A stretch of 64,000 bases of DNA, taken from assembly GCA_902521805.1 (NCBI GenBank), contig CABYTL010000002.1, forward strand, positions 109,674-173,673, written 5' to 3'. The notes below the pieces were generated by a model. That model was not told the DNA's origin. It did not search any database and saw nothing but the letters and a program-made list of their open reading frames with translations. A program made the translations under genes and the position numbers. Below, piece by piece: positions 45,806 through 55,520 of this stretch. The DNA comes from an uncultured Pelagibacteraceae bacterium. GTDB taxonomy: Bacteria > Pseudomonadota > Alphaproteobacteria > Pelagibacterales > Pelagibacteraceae. Within the stretch, counting starts at the first letter, position 1, and every line of letters starts with the position of its first letter.

Positions 45806-47295
45806 TAGATTGTATTTTGTTTAATAAATTTATCTGCAGCTGACAAAATTATTTTTTTTCTTTCAGATTTCATCTTATCAAAAATTCTTACCATCATAGA
45901 AAGCCTTGGATTTTTTAAAAAAAATTTTCTATTTCGATCAATAAATCTCCAGTACAGTCCGTCCATGATGTTGCACCAATCACCTTTTTTAAAATCCATC
46001 ATTTTCATAAAGTAACTTGATCCACATATATAAGGTTTAGTTGCAAATATTCCTCCATCACTAAACAATCCCATTCCATAAACATTAGGCACCATTACCC
46101 AATCTGAAGAGTCTACAAACATTTCCATGAACCATTTGTAAACAATGGTAGGTTTAATTTCACAAAGATTCATAATGTTAGATAAAATCATTAACCTTTC
46201 GATATGATGAGACCATCCATAATTTAATGCATTTTTAATTGCGTAATCCAGTGGAGGTAAACCAGTCGTTCCGTCATACCATGACTTTTTCATTTTACGA
46301 TTTTGTTTAAAAAAGTTTCCGGTTTCCATTTCATTTGAGTAACTTTGATAAATTCCTCTCATAAATTCTCTCCATCCTATAACCTGACGAACATAGCCTT
46401 CTAAAGAATTTAATCTAATTTTTTTATTCTTATGGAAATCTAAAACTTTTTTAATAATAAATTCAGGTGTGATTAAACCTAAGTTGATATAAGGACTCAA
46501 AGCGCTGTGAAATAAGATATTATCTTTTTGATCCACTGCGTCTTCATAATCACCAAATAAATTAGATTTTTCTTTAATAAAAAAATTCAATAATTTGACC
46601 ACGTCATTATACTCTGTAGCAAACCAAAAATTTTTGGTTGTTCCTGGATGATCTTTGAATAATTTCTCAATAATTGGTTTTAATTTTTTAGTATGATTTG
46701 TTTCATTAATTTTTGGGAACTTTGGAATAGAAATATTTTTTGGTAACTTATTTCTATTATCTTCATCAAAACTCCATTTGCCTCCAATAGGATTTCCATT
46801 AGAACCCATTAATATTCCAGATTTCTTTCTCACTTCCTTGTAAAAAGTTGCCATGAAAGGTTTTTTTGATTTGGATAGATATTGTTTAAATTCCTCTCTT
46901 GAATTTAGAAACATTGGAGTTGGAATAATATTCCATTTTATTTTTTTCTTTTTAAGAAATTGATTTATTTTTTTTTCAAAAAATTTATCTTCAATTTCAA
47001 AACTTGAAATCTCTTTTATTTTTTTTGAGCTAATTACTTTTTTTAATTTTTTACAATAATCATCCTTAAATTCTTTATCCTCAATCTTAATATACTCTAA
47101 TTTAAATTTTTCTCTTTTAAGACTATCTGCATGTGAGCGCATTGATGATAAAAAAAGGAGTATCTTTTGTTTATGATGTTTTTCATAAGTACATAGTTGA
47201 TAATCTTCAGCCATAAAAAATAGGTGGTCTTTTTTGAAGCGGTCTAAGTATTTTGATGGAAATAATTGATTACCCAGTATAAAAAATAACTTCAT
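45805..47295 (-). CDS. deoxyribodipyrimidine photolyase-related protein (bacterial FeS-BCP/6-4 type)
   Basis: A 496-residue member of the DPRP family to which Agrobacterium PhrB belongs. It has an N-terminal alpha/beta domain ([19 protein letters not shown]) and a helical FAD domain ([45 protein letters not shown]). In the usual family the segment after KPY...Y contains a C-x2-C pair and a later CP for a 4Fe-4S cluster. Here the C-x2-C stretch appears deleted, leaving one Cys ([12 protein letters not shown]). It probably repairs UV photoproducts or senses light. Confidence 0.87.
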   Translation of the reverse strand: MKLFFILGNQLFPSKYLDRFKKDHLFFMAEDYQLCTYEKHHKQKILLFLSSMRSHADSLKREKFKLEYIKIEDKEFKDDYCKKLKKVISSKKIKEISSFEIEDKFFEKKINQFLKKKKIKWNIIPTPMFLNSREEFKQYLSKSKKPFMATFYKEVRKKSGILMGSNGNPIGGKWSFDEDNRNKLPKNISIPKFPKINETNHTKKLKPIIEKLFKDHPGTTKNFWFATEYNDVVKLLNFFIKEKSNLFGDYEDAVDQKDNILFHSALSPYINLGLITPEFIIKKVLDFHKNKKIRLNSLEGYVRQVIGWREFMRGIYQSYSNEMETGNFFKQNRKMKKSWYDGTTGLPPLDYAIKNALNYGWSHHIERLMILSNIMNLCEIKPTIVYKWFMEMFVDSSDWVMVPNVYGMGLFSDGGIFATKPYICGSSYFMKMMDFKKGDWCNIMDGLYWRFIDRNRKFFLKNPRLSMMVRIFDKMKSERKKIILSAADKFIKQNTI

Positions 47296-47322
47296 ATTTA
47301 AATATAACGAATAAAATTTTTT

Positions 47323-48033
47323 ATGTCAGAAAAATATCTTATTTTTGGTGCGACAGGTTCAATCGGATCTAGCTTAGCTGAACAAATGGTAAACTCAGGA
47401 AATTCTGTTCATTTAGTTGGAAGAAATGAAAATGAAACGAAAAGTATTTCTGAAAAACTTGGTTGTACTTTTACCATTACCGATGTTTTAGAAGATGGAT
47501 TTATTGAAAAGGTTAAAAATGACATTTTAGATATAAAAGGTGTTGCTTATTGTGTTGGTTCAATAGATTTAAAACCTTTGAGAATGGTTAATGAAAACGA
47601 TTTTAATAAATGTATGAAATTAAATCTCTATTCGGCAGTTGAAGTTATTAAAGGTTATCAAGAAAGCTTAAAAAAAAATAAAGGTTCGGTAGTTTTATTC
47701 TCTACAGTAGCAGCACAAAGAGGATTTACTAACCACGCAATAATTGCCTCCACAAAAGCTGCTGTCGAAGGTTTAACTGTTTCCCTTGCTGCAGAATTTG
47801 CACCAAATATTAGGGTGAACTGTATTGCACCTAGTTTGACTTACTCGAAAATTGCCGAGCCAATGTTAAAAAATAAGGCATTGGCAGATGGTATAGCTAA
47901 AGCCCATCCTTTAAAAAGATTAGGTGAAGGTAAGGACTCTGCCTCTCTTGCAAAATTTCTCATTACCGACGACAGTTCTTGGGTTACAGGTCAAATCATT
48001 GCTGTTGATGGTGGTAGATCAAAACTTTCTTAA
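47323..48033 (+). CDS. short-chain dehydrogenase/reductase-like protein, catalytic Tyr not found
   Basis: A 236-residue SDR with the Rossmann motif FGATGSIGSSLAEQM and the C-terminal VTGQIIAVDGGRS typical of classical SDRs. The Ser (VLFSTVAAQ) and Lys (ASTKAAVEGL) are present. The position of the YxxxK Tyr appears to be Ile (IIASTK). It is divergent from the photolyase gene across only 27 bp, a pairing seen in photo-oxidative stress clusters. It may bind NAD(P)H without standard SDR chemistry. Confidence 0.85.
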   Translation: MSEKYLIFGATGSIGSSLAEQMVNSGNSVHLVGRNENETKSISEKLGCTFTITDVLEDGFIEKVKNDILDIKGVAYCVGSIDLKPLRMVNENDFNKCMKLNLYSAVEVIKGYQESLKKNKGSVVLFSTVAAQRGFTNHAIIASTKAAVEGLTVSLAAEFAPNIRVNCIAPSLTYSKIAEPMLKNKALADGIAKAHPLKRLGEGKDSASLAKFLITDDSSWVTGQIIAVDGGRSKLS

Positions 48034-48034
48034 A

Positions 48035-49099
48035 GTGAAAAGAACGCTTGTTACAATTTTTTTATTTACACTTTTTATAAATTATTCATTCGCTGATAAT
48101 TTAAGATTTAAGAAGATTGTAAATTTAAAAGGTCCATGGGGATCTACTTTTATTAATGATACAGAATTATTAATTACTGAAAAAAGTGGAGAAATTAAAT
48201 TAATAGACCTTAATACTAATAAAATTTCTTCATTAAATCACAATCTTAACTATTTAGAGCATGGACAGGGTGGTTTATTAGATATTCTTTATAAAGATGA
48301 TTTTGTCTATATTTCTTATACCGAAAATAGAGGAAATTGGAAAACTAGTACTTCAATAGCAAAATCGAAATTTAATGAAAAAGATTTAATATTTAAAAAT
48401 ATTTTTCAAGCTAATCCACCTATAGACTCAGGATATCACTTTGGATCAAGGTTGGCGATCAAAGATGGTTATCTTTTCGCGTCTGCTGGTGAGAGAGGTC
48501 AAGGTATGATTGCACAAGATCCTACAAAACATCCTGGTAGTATCATTAGAATAAATATTGATGGTAGTATCCCAAAAGATAATCCAAAATTTCAGGGTAA
48601 ATCAGATTGGTTACCTGAAATTTATCAAATAGGTATTAGGAATCCTCAAGGTCTAACTTTATCACCATTTGATGAAAAAATTTATATGAGTAATCATGGA
48701 GCAAGAGGTGGGGATTGGTTTGGCGAAGCAAAAAAAGGTGAAAATTATGGATGGAAAATTTTAGGTTGGGGAGGGACAAACTATTCAGGCATTCCTATCG
48801 GTCCAAAATGGAAACCAGGTTTTACAAAAGCGATACAATATTGGGTGCCATCCATAGCAACAAGTGCAATCACAATTTACAAAGGAAAAGAGTTTAGTAA
48901 ATGGAATGGACATGCTTTAATTACTTCACTTAAAGACAAATCTTTAAGAAAATTAATATTTGACGACTTATCTAATGTAAAAGAGGAAATCATATTTAAA
49001 AATAAAATTGGCAGAATAAGAGATATACAAGTACATCCTAATAACGGAAAGGTTTACTTTTTAGGAGAAGACGCTCTATGGCTAATGGAGAAAATCTAA
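48035..49099 (+). CDS. PQQ-dependent sugar dehydrogenase-like protein, secreted
   Basis: A beta-propeller of the soluble aldose/glucose dehydrogenase family (YliI type). I choose the GTG at 48035, one base after the SDR stop, giving a 354-residue precursor with signal peptide VKRTLVTIFLFTLFINYSFA. The ORF-track start at 47924 lies inside the SDR gene. Family segments are LEHGQGGLLDILY, IGIRNPQGLTLSP and HGARGGDWFGEAKKGENYGW. Periplasmic oxidation of a sugar or alcohol is likely; the substrate is unknown. Confidence 0.85.
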   Translation: MKRTLVTIFLFTLFINYSFADNLRFKKIVNLKGPWGSTFINDTELLITEKSGEIKLIDLNTNKISSLNHNLNYLEHGQGGLLDILYKDDFVYISYTENRGNWKTSTSIAKSKFNEKDLIFKNIFQANPPIDSGYHFGSRLAIKDGYLFASAGERGQGMIAQDPTKHPGSIIRINIDGSIPKDNPKFQGKSDWLPEIYQIGIRNPQGLTLSPFDEKIYMSNHGARGGDWFGEAKKGENYGWKILGWGGTNYSGIPIGPKWKPGFTKAIQYWVPSIATSAITIYKGKEFSKWNGHALITSLKDKSLRKLIFDDLSNVKEEIIFKNKIGRIRDIQVHPNNGKVYFLGEDALWLMEKI

Positions 49100-49156
49100 T
49101 TTTTTAGATATAAGTAACCACTTAATTCGATTAAAAGATTATATCTAAATAAATTT

Positions 49157-50056
49157 ATGAATTGGGTAGTTTTTACAATTTTAGCAGCTTTTTTTCAAAA
49201 TCTAAGAACTTCATTACAGAAAAAATTAAATAAGGATTTATCATTGGTTGCTTCTGCATATGTAAGATTTGCCTTTGCATTACCATTTGCTTTTGTATTA
49301 TTTTTTTTTTTTCACGATTTTGATATCATTTCAGATATTCTAGATCAAACTAACTTCATTTTTTTTACTTTTTTAGGATCTATTTTACAAGTTACTTTTA
49401 CAATAACGCTATTATACCTTTTTAGATTTTCGAATTTTGTTGTCGGTACTTCACTAAGTAAAACAGAAGTTATTCAAATTGCGATTTTTGAATATATCAT
49501 ATTAAAAGATAAACTGAATTTGCTTGGTGTTTTTGGAATAATAATTGCAACACTTGGGGTTATTATTATTTCGATCAAAGATTATAAATTGTTTTTTAAA
49601 AACTTTTTTTCAAAGGTAACACTTATTGGATTGGGAGCAGGACTTTTACTGGGTCTCAGTGTTGTCTATTTTAGGGCAGCAGCACTAACACTTGAAAATT
49701 TTTCCTCTAATTTTGATAGAGCACTTACTACAGTTTTTTTTGCTTTAGTAATTCAAACTATAATCATTAGTGCATATCTGATAATTTTTGAAAAATCGGA
49801 ATTCAAAAAATTTTTTGATAATAAATTTGAAATATGCTTGACTGGATTAGCTGGTTTTTTAGCAACACTATCCTGGTTTTTTGCTTTCACTTTAATTCAA
49901 GCATCTTTTGTAAGAGCTGTTGGTCAAATTGAAATATTTTTTAGTTACATCTCATCAAAATATCTTTTTAAAGAAAAAATAACTTTTATTGAAATTTTAG
50001 GTATTTTGATATTTATAGCTGGTGCAACTTTATTGCTTTTAACAAGAACAACTTAA
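49157..50056 (+). CDS. EamA/DMT-family transporter
   Basis: A 299-residue ten-helix membrane protein with two EamA halves; the second ends in IEIFFSYISSKYLFKEKI. The first has SLSKTEVIQIAIFEYIILKDK. Probably a metabolite exporter; substrate unknown. It ends 3 bp from the convergent SHOCT gene. Confidence 0.85.
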   Translation: MNWVVFTILAAFFQNLRTSLQKKLNKDLSLVASAYVRFAFALPFAFVLFFFFHDFDIISDILDQTNFIFFTFLGSILQVTFTITLLYLFRFSNFVVGTSLSKTEVIQIAIFEYIILKDKLNLLGVFGIIIATLGVIIISIKDYKLFFKNFFSKVTLIGLGAGLLLGLSVVYFRAAALTLENFSSNFDRALTTVFFALVIQTIIISAYLIIFEKSEFKKFFDNKFEICLTGLAGFLATLSWFFAFTLIQASFVRAVGQIEIFFSYISSKYLFKEKITFIEILGILIFIAGATLLLLTRTT

Positions 50057-50059
50057 TCT

Positions 50060-50317
50060 TTAATTATTTAATAATTTATTTTTTGCCTTTTCAAACTCTT
50101 CTTGAGTTAATACACCGCTTTCTCTTAGTTCATTCAATTTTTCTAATTCATTACTCAAAGATTTATCAGTGTTTGACTCCTCATTATTTTCATCTATTTC
50201 ATTTTCATCTTTGTTAGCTTGTTTCGCACTAACACCACTCATGATAGCTCTCGACCCTAAGTATAAAACAAAGAATAAAATAGGAATTACCAATCCAAAA
50301 AAAATTAATTTTTCCAT
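50060..50317 (-). CDS. small membrane protein with SHOCT domain
   Basis: An 85-residue protein: one N-terminal helix (MEKLIFFGLVIPILFFVLYLG), an acidic linker, then a C-terminal SHOCT motif (LEKLNELRESGVLTQEEFEKA). SHOCT segments mediate oligomerisation in many unrelated proteins. The role is unknown. Confidence 0.8.
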   Translation of the reverse strand: MEKLIFFGLVIPILFFVLYLGSRAIMSGVSAKQANKDENEIDENNEESNTDKSLSNELEKLNELRESGVLTQEEFEKAKNKLLNN

Positions 50318-50320
50318 TAC

Positions 50321-50524
50321 CTAATCATCATCCTCTTCTCTCCAATTTTTTTCATACATTAGCCAAGCTGCATATATAACTGAAAATGTTCCGACAATCA
50401 TACCATAATCAAAACCTGTTTGTTGATCATATAAGTACCAGCCCAATTGGGTTGCTCCAATGGTAGGAACTGTTAAAATTAAGAATAAAATTGCAATTCT
50501 ATATGGATATTTAGGTTTCTTCAC
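50321..50524 (-). CDS. small two-helix membrane protein
   Basis: A 67-residue protein with two hydrophobic stretches (IAILFLILTVPTIGATQLGWY and MIVGTFSVIYAAWLMYEK) and a charged acidic tail. It lies 3 bp before the SHOCT gene, so the two are likely co-expressed. No family recognised. Confidence 0.7.
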   Translation of the reverse strand: MKKPKYPYRIAILFLILTVPTIGATQLGWYLYDQQTGFDYGMIVGTFSVIYAAWLMYEKNWREEDDD

Positions 50525-50560
50525 ACCTTAAAATATCAAAAAATTTAATAGGTTGTAACT

Positions 50561-51406
50561 TTAAAGTTGCGATCTTTTGAAACACTCTACAGTATTTTTT
50601 AATAAACAAGCGATTGTCATTGGTCCAACTCCACCTGGAACTGGTGTTAAAGCTTTAGCATTTTTTGAAACTTCATCAAATGCAACATCACCAACAATAC
50701 CTTTGTCGGTTTTATTAATTCCAACGTCAATTACGATTGTGTCTTTTTTAACCCAATCTCCTTTAACAAGTTCAGGGATACCGACAGCAGCAATAATTAT
50801 ATCTGCTTCTAAACACTCGGCCTTGAGATCTTTTGTTTTTGAATGGGTAATTGTTACCGTGCAATTTTCTTTTAAAAGAAGTTGTGTCATCGGTTTTCCA
50901 TTTAGATTAGATCTTCCAACTACAACTGCTTTTTTTCCACTTAAGTTTGGCTCAATTTTTTTAATTAATAAATAACAGCCTAGTGGAGTACAGGGCACGG
51001 AACTCTCGTAACCTGAAGAAAGATTACCAACATTCATAGGATGAAATCCATCAACGTCTTTAGATGGATGAATAGCCTCAATAATTTTTTGTTTATCGAT
51101 ATGTTTTGGCAATGGTAACTGAACTAAAATACCTGAAACGCTCTTATCTTTATTTAGATCATTAATCTTGTCCAAAATAACTTTTTCTTCCACAGAGTCT
51201 GGGTATTTAATTACGTCAGACTTTAAACCAACCTCTTTTGCTGATTTCTCTTTGTTCCTAACATATATTTGACTTGGGGTAAGATCTCCAATCAAAATCA
51301 CCGTTAAACCTGGTAGTTTATTGTACTTATTTTTTAATTCAGCTACTTCCTGTTTAAGTTCTTCTCTTAACTCAGCTGCTGCTTTTTTTCCGTCAATTAA
51401 AATCAT
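50561..51406 (-). CDS. folD: methylenetetrahydrofolate dehydrogenase/cyclohydrolase
   Basis: FolD interconverts methylene-, methenyl- and formyl-THF. Motifs are YVRNKEKSAKEVG, GILVQLPLPKHI, KDVDGFHPMNVG and PCTPLGCYLLI. I use the ATG at 51406 (MILIDGKKAAAEL), giving 281 residues; the longer ORF start overlaps the yggT gene. It could connect one-carbon units from DMSP demethylation with oxidation, though the link is only metabolic logic. Confidence 0.96.
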   Translation of the reverse strand: MILIDGKKAAAELREELKQEVAELKNKYNKLPGLTVILIGDLTPSQIYVRNKEKSAKEVGLKSDVIKYPDSVEEKVILDKINDLNKDKSVSGILVQLPLPKHIDKQKIIEAIHPSKDVDGFHPMNVGNLSSGYESSVPCTPLGCYLLIKKIEPNLSGKKAVVVGRSNLNGKPMTQLLLKENCTVTITHSKTKDLKAECLEADIIIAAVGIPELVKGDWVKKDTIVIDVGINKTDKGIVGDVAFDEVSKNAKALTPVPGGVGPMTIACLLKNTVECFKRSQL

Positions 51407-51411
51407 AAGTT

Positions 51412-51702
51412 TTAAAAAATTAAAGGTGCGATGTAGAGCTTCATACACATTTCTATAAACCAAATCAATAGAAGTAATATAATGGGTGAGATATCTAAGG
51501 ATCCTAGATTAGGTAAAAAACGTCTTATTTTATTTAGTATAGGATCTGTTAAACGATAAGTTAACTCTAAAATTGAATAAACAAATCTATTTTGTGTATT
51601 TAAAACATTAAAAGCAACCAACCAGCTTATAATTACATTCGCTATTACTACGTAGGAATAAAGCTTTAATATTTGTAAAGCTAAATAAAAAATGGCTATC
51701 AT
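51412..51702 (-). CDS. YggT family membrane protein
   Basis: A 96-residue protein with two hydrophobic regions and the YggT pattern VIISWLVAFN and LTDPILNKIRRFLPNLGSLDISPI. Members are linked to osmotic or membrane homeostasis; it sits beside an MscS channel, overlapping by 4 nt. Confidence 0.9.
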   Translation of the reverse strand: MIAIFYLALQILKLYSYVVIANVIISWLVAFNVLNTQNRFVYSILELTYRLTDPILNKIRRFLPNLGSLDISPIILLLLIWFIEMCMKLYIAPLIF

Positions 51703-52784
51703 TTTTTTTCTATATAAATAGATGAACTTGGGAATGCAAAAGATGCTTTGTTTTTTTCGACAATTTGTTTAATTTCGATTGCTAATTTCTCTTTTACTGA
51801 TAACCACTCGTTCCAACTATCTGATTTAGTAAAACAACGAACATACATATCAATTGAACTATCAGAAAATTTGTCAACTCTTACTGCAATTCCTATACTA
51901 GTATTAAAGTCCTCACTTTTTTGAATGTGATCTTCAATTTCATTTCTTATCGTTTTTAATTGATCAACCGTTGTGTCATATTGAAGAGTAATAATCCAAC
52001 TTATTAACCAATTTGAAGTTTCACTTACATTTACAACTGCATTTTCGGCAAATTGAAAGTTAGGAATAATTGCTAAGGATTTATCAAATTTTCTAATTGT
52101 TGTAGACCTAAAGCCAATTTTTTCAACTATGCCCTCTATTATACCTTCTACTGCAATCCAGTCTCCAATTTTAAATCTTTTTTCAACTAAAACTAAAATG
52201 CCTGAAATCAAATTTTTAAATAGGTCTTGCGCACCTAAAGCAACTGCTACACCAAACAATCCTAGTCCAGCGATAATTGGTCCTATCTTTATACCCCATA
52301 ATTCAAGAACCGCCGCTAGTCCTAATATGAATATTAAAACTTTAAGAGATTTGATTATCCATCCAATCAGCTCTCTTGTTAATAATTTATCCAAACCACT
52401 TAGCACATAAGAAATGGGCTCTATAATTTGATGTATTATCCAAAAGATTAAAATTGTAATTAGAGTTCTATTAATAGTATCGACAATTTCTCTACCTTCC
52501 AAAGAAAAGGTCATATAATAACTTGATATAAAAAAACCTATAACAATTGGGAAAAATCTAGCTGGACCTACAAGTGAGCTTACGAAAGTATCATCTAGTT
52601 TATTTGTAGTTCTTTTAGAGATTAATTCCAATTTTTTGATAATCAATTTACTAATAATTCCTCTAAAAATTAAAAATATTAAAAAAATTCCTATTCCAAT
52701 TAAAATTTGAAATATATCTACGCCAAGAATCCCTTTATTCCAAACGGACAAAAAAAGATCAGAAAAATTATTTATTAAATCCAT
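51699..52784 (-). CDS. MscS-family mechanosensitive channel
   Basis: A 361-residue membrane protein with several N-terminal helices, the pore-lining Gly/Ala-rich helix (GLGLFGVAVALGAQDLFKNLISG) and the beta domain beginning KRFKIGDWIAVEG. It likely releases solutes on hypo-osmotic shock. The family is broad, so a signalling role cannot be excluded. Confidence 0.92.
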   Translation of the reverse strand: MDLINNFSDLFLSVWNKGILGVDIFQILIGIGIFLIFLIFRGIISKLIIKKLELISKRTTNKLDDTFVSSLVGPARFFPIVIGFFISSYYMTFSLEGREIVDTINRTLITILIFWIIHQIIEPISYVLSGLDKLLTRELIGWIIKSLKVLIFILGLAAVLELWGIKIGPIIAGLGLFGVAVALGAQDLFKNLISGILVLVEKRFKIGDWIAVEGIIEGIVEKIGFRSTTIRKFDKSLAIIPNFQFAENAVVNVSETSNWLISWIITLQYDTTVDQLKTIRNEIEDHIQKSEDFNTSIGIAVRVDKFSDSSIDMYVRCFTKSDSWNEWLSVKEKLAIEIKQIVEKNKASFAFPSSSIYIEKK

Positions 52785-52786
52785 AT

Positions 52787-53485
52787 TTAAATTTTATATA
52801 ACAGATACTCTTCCTCTCCAGTATTAAAAAGAAATATTTTTTTCCACTTTATTTCATTTAATATTGATGAGGTTTTTTCACCTAAACACATTAAATTAGT
52901 ATTCTTCCAAAAGCTTTCTAAATTCTCATTTTTAATAAAATTTAAAAAACTAAGCGCACTATTTTGGGAATAAATATAAACAACTTCTGGCATATTAATC
53001 TTCAATTTTTCAGTAAAATCATTCCCAAAAAAATGATTATGATCTGTCTTATAATTTATTACTCTTCTAATAGAGTAACCATCATTTATTAATTGTTCAT
53101 CTAGGTCAGAGGATATAATTTCACCACTTACGTAAACTAAATTACCATCCGAGGAACTAAAATTTTTTAAGATAAGTTCTTTGAGATTACTTACATTTCC
53201 TTCTGCAGATATAATATTTTGAAAACCCACACTTTTTGCTTTTTTTTCAGTAATAGAGCCAACACAAAAACATTTAATTTCTTTATTTATCTTTTTTACA
53301 TCTAAAAATTTAATAGCATTAGCACTTGTAAAAATAATTCCTTTACAATTTATGATTTCTCTTAAATCATAAGAAATTTTTTTAATATTTAACAAAGGTA
53401 AATGTGATACCAAGTGACCAAGTTGTTTAAAACGAAAAATTAAATCAGAACAATCTTCAATGGGTCTTGTTAACAATATATGCAT
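52787..53485 (-). CDS. hemD: uroporphyrinogen-III synthase
   Basis: A divergent 232-residue HemD, recognised from ILLTRPIEDC at the N-terminus, GIIFTSANAIKF, a VGSITEKKAKSVGF segment and position directly (1 bp) after hemC. It cyclises hydroxymethylbilane in heme synthesis. HemD sequences are poorly conserved, so context carries weight. Confidence 0.88.
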   Translation of the reverse strand: MHILLTRPIEDCSDLIFRFKQLGHLVSHLPLLNIKKISYDLREIINCKGIIFTSANAIKFLDVKKINKEIKCFCVGSITEKKAKSVGFQNIISAEGNVSNLKELILKNFSSSDGNLVYVSGEIISSDLDEQLINDGYSIRRVINYKTDHNHFFGNDFTEKLKINMPEVVYIYSQNSALSFLNFIKNENLESFWKNTNLMCLGEKTSSILNEIKWKKIFLFNTGEEEYLLYKI

Positions 53486-53486
53486 T

Positions 53487-54407
53487 CTACTTTTTATAAC
53501 TTCCTTTTGATTTTTTTTTTAAAATTTTACCAATCTCTAAGCCTATTTTATCAAAGTTTTTTTCATTTTTAGTTATTTTTTTAAAAAATCTATTTTTTCC
53601 ATCTAAAGAAAAAAGTTCAGCATTAAGAGTTATTTTATTATCTTTCAAGAAAGCATGTGCCCCTACTGCAGTTTCACAATCTCCATCTAAAATTTTTAAC
53701 ACATCTCTTTCTGCAGTAACGCATTTGTAAGTATCTGAGTCACTTACACTATTTAATAATTTCAAAATTCTTGTATCGTCTTCTCTACATTGCATCAAAA
53801 TAACACCCTGACCAACACTTGGAATTATCTCATTTACAGGAAATACTTGAGTAATTTCTTTTTCCAATTTAAGAGATTTTAGACCTGCAGATGCAAGTAT
53901 TATTGCATCATATGATTTATCTTTAAGTTTTTTTATTCGAGTATCAATATTTCCTCTGATTAATTTACAAGAAATATCATTTCTAATTTTTTTTATTTGG
54001 TATTCTCTTCTTAGAGACGAAGTTCCAATTATTGATCTAGGTTTTAAATCTCTTAATTTTTTTTTTTTGGTACTTATCAAAATTTCTCTAGGGTCGTTTC
54101 GTTTTAAAAAAAAACCAGCAAATAATCCCTTAGTCTCAATTGCTGGCATATCTTTAAGTGCATGCACTGCAATATCAATATTGCTATCTATGAGTTCCTT
54201 TTCAATATTTTTTGAAAATAATCCTTTCCCTCCTATTTCAGAGAGTCTCGTGTCTTTTGCTTGATCACCTTTAGTTACAATTTTTTTGATTATTATTTGA
54301 TTTTCTCTATATTCGGAATGTTTTATAATTTGATTTTTTACATTTTGAGCATAATTTAATGCCAATTTACTCCCTCTTGATCCAATTATAATTTTTTCTT
54401 TTTTCAT
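53487..54407 (-). CDS. hemC: hydroxymethylbilane synthase
   Basis: HemC polymerises porphobilinogen. The dipyrromethane cofactor Cys is in LDGDCETAVGAHA (about residue 240). Other motifs are IGSRGSKLALNYAQ, HALKDMPA, KRNDPREIL and GTSSLRREYQIK. Its 306 residues are normal. Divergent from tsaD across 39 bp. Confidence 0.96.
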   Translation of the reverse strand: MKKEKIIIGSRGSKLALNYAQNVKNQIIKHSEYRENQIIIKKIVTKGDQAKDTRLSEIGGKGLFSKNIEKELIDSNIDIAVHALKDMPAIETKGLFAGFFLKRNDPREILISTKKKKLRDLKPRSIIGTSSLRREYQIKKIRNDISCKLIRGNIDTRIKKLKDKSYDAIILASAGLKSLKLEKEITQVFPVNEIIPSVGQGVILMQCREDDTRILKLLNSVSDSDTYKCVTAERDVLKILDGDCETAVGAHAFLKDNKITLNAELFSLDGKNRFFKKITKNEKNFDKIGLEIGKILKKKSKGSYKK

Positions 54408-54446
54408 ACTTGTAAAGCGATTGTACTATTAATAAAAACTATTTGA

Positions 54447-55520
54447 ATGAACAAAAAGCCGATAATTCTTGGTATAGAAACTAGTTGCGATGAGACAGCT
54501 GCATCTATCGTGACAGAAACTGAACAAGGAATACCAATAGTTTTATCCAATATAATATCCAGCCAAGTGGACGTCCATAAAAAATTTGGAGGAGTAGTCC
54601 CAGAGCTAGCTGCAAGATCTCACATAGAGAAAATAGACTGGATTGTACAAAAAGCTATAGATGATAGTAAAATTCAAATAGAAGAAATTGACGCTGTTGC
54701 TTCTACTGCTGGTCCAGGGTTAGTAGTATGTCTATCGGTGGGTTTAAGTTTTGGGAAATCTTTTGCTTCAATAATGAATATTCCATTTATTTCAGTTAAC
54801 CACCTAGAAGGTCATGCGCTAAGCCCAAGGCTAAATTCAAAATTAGATTATCCTTATTTGTTATTATTAATATCGGGTGGTCATTCACAATACCTGTCGG
54901 TTCAAGAAATTGGTAATTATAGAAGATTGGGAACTACAATTGACGACGCTTTAGGAGAGGCTTTTGATAAAACAGCAAAATTATTAGGAGTAGAATTTCC
55001 TGGAGGCCCACAAATAGAAATAATGGCTGATAAAGGAGATCCAAATAAATTTGCTTTGCCTAAACCAATATTTAATAAAGGAGGATGCAACTTATCTTTT
55101 GCAGGACTAAAAACCTCAATATTAAAAATATCTAAAAATATTAAAGAAGAAAAAGATAAATTTGATATTGCTGCTTCTTTTCAAAAAACTATTGAGGATA
55201 TTCTTTATAAAAAAACAAAAATAGCTTTTAATGAGTTTGAAAAAGTTAATAGAACACAAAAAAAGGTATTTGTTATAGCGGGAGGTGTAGCAGCAAATAA
55301 AAAAATCCGCTCTATGCTTGTTAAACTTTGTAAAGAGCATAAATATAAAGACATATTTGCTCCTGTAAATTTTTGCGGAGATAATGCAGCAATGATAGCC
55401 TTGGTAGGATTAGAAAAATTTAAAATGAAACAATTTAATAATCTAGATTTTCCAGCAAAACCAAGATGGCAACTAGATAATGAAGCTGCATATCTTAAAG
55501 GGGCGGGTGTAAAATTTTAA
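54447..55520 (+). CDS. tsaD: tRNA N6-threonylcarbamoyladenosine transferase TsaD
   Basis: TsaD forms t6A37 on ANN-decoding tRNAs. It opens with ILGIETSCDETAASIV; metal ligands are in VNHLEGHALSP, and ISGGHSQYL, GEAFDKTAKLLG and FCGDNAAMIA are conserved. Length 357 is typical. Its stop shares a TTAA with the convergent glycosyltransferase. Confidence 0.97.
   Translation: MNKKPIILGIETSCDETAASIVTETEQGIPIVLSNIISSQVDVHKKFGGVVPELAARSHIEKIDWIVQKAIDDSKIQIEEIDAVASTAGPGLVVCLSVGLSFGKSFASIMNIPFISVNHLEGHALSPRLNSKLDYPYLLLLISGGHSQYLSVQEIGNYRRLGTTIDDALGEAFDKTAKLLGVEFPGGPQIEIMADKGDPNKFALPKPIFNKGGCNLSFAGLKTSILKISKNIKEEKDKFDIAASFQKTIEDILYKKTKIAFNEFEKVNRTQKKVFVIAGGVAANKKIRSMLVKLCKEHKYKDIFAPVNFCGDNAAMIALVGLEKFKMKQFNNLDFPAKPRWQLDNEAAYLKGAGVKF

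Noticed and set aside
47924-48034. Extended start of the PQQ dehydrogenase ORF inside the SDR gene
   Set aside because: The extension is SDR coding sequence in another frame; the GTG at 48035 begins a proper signal peptide.
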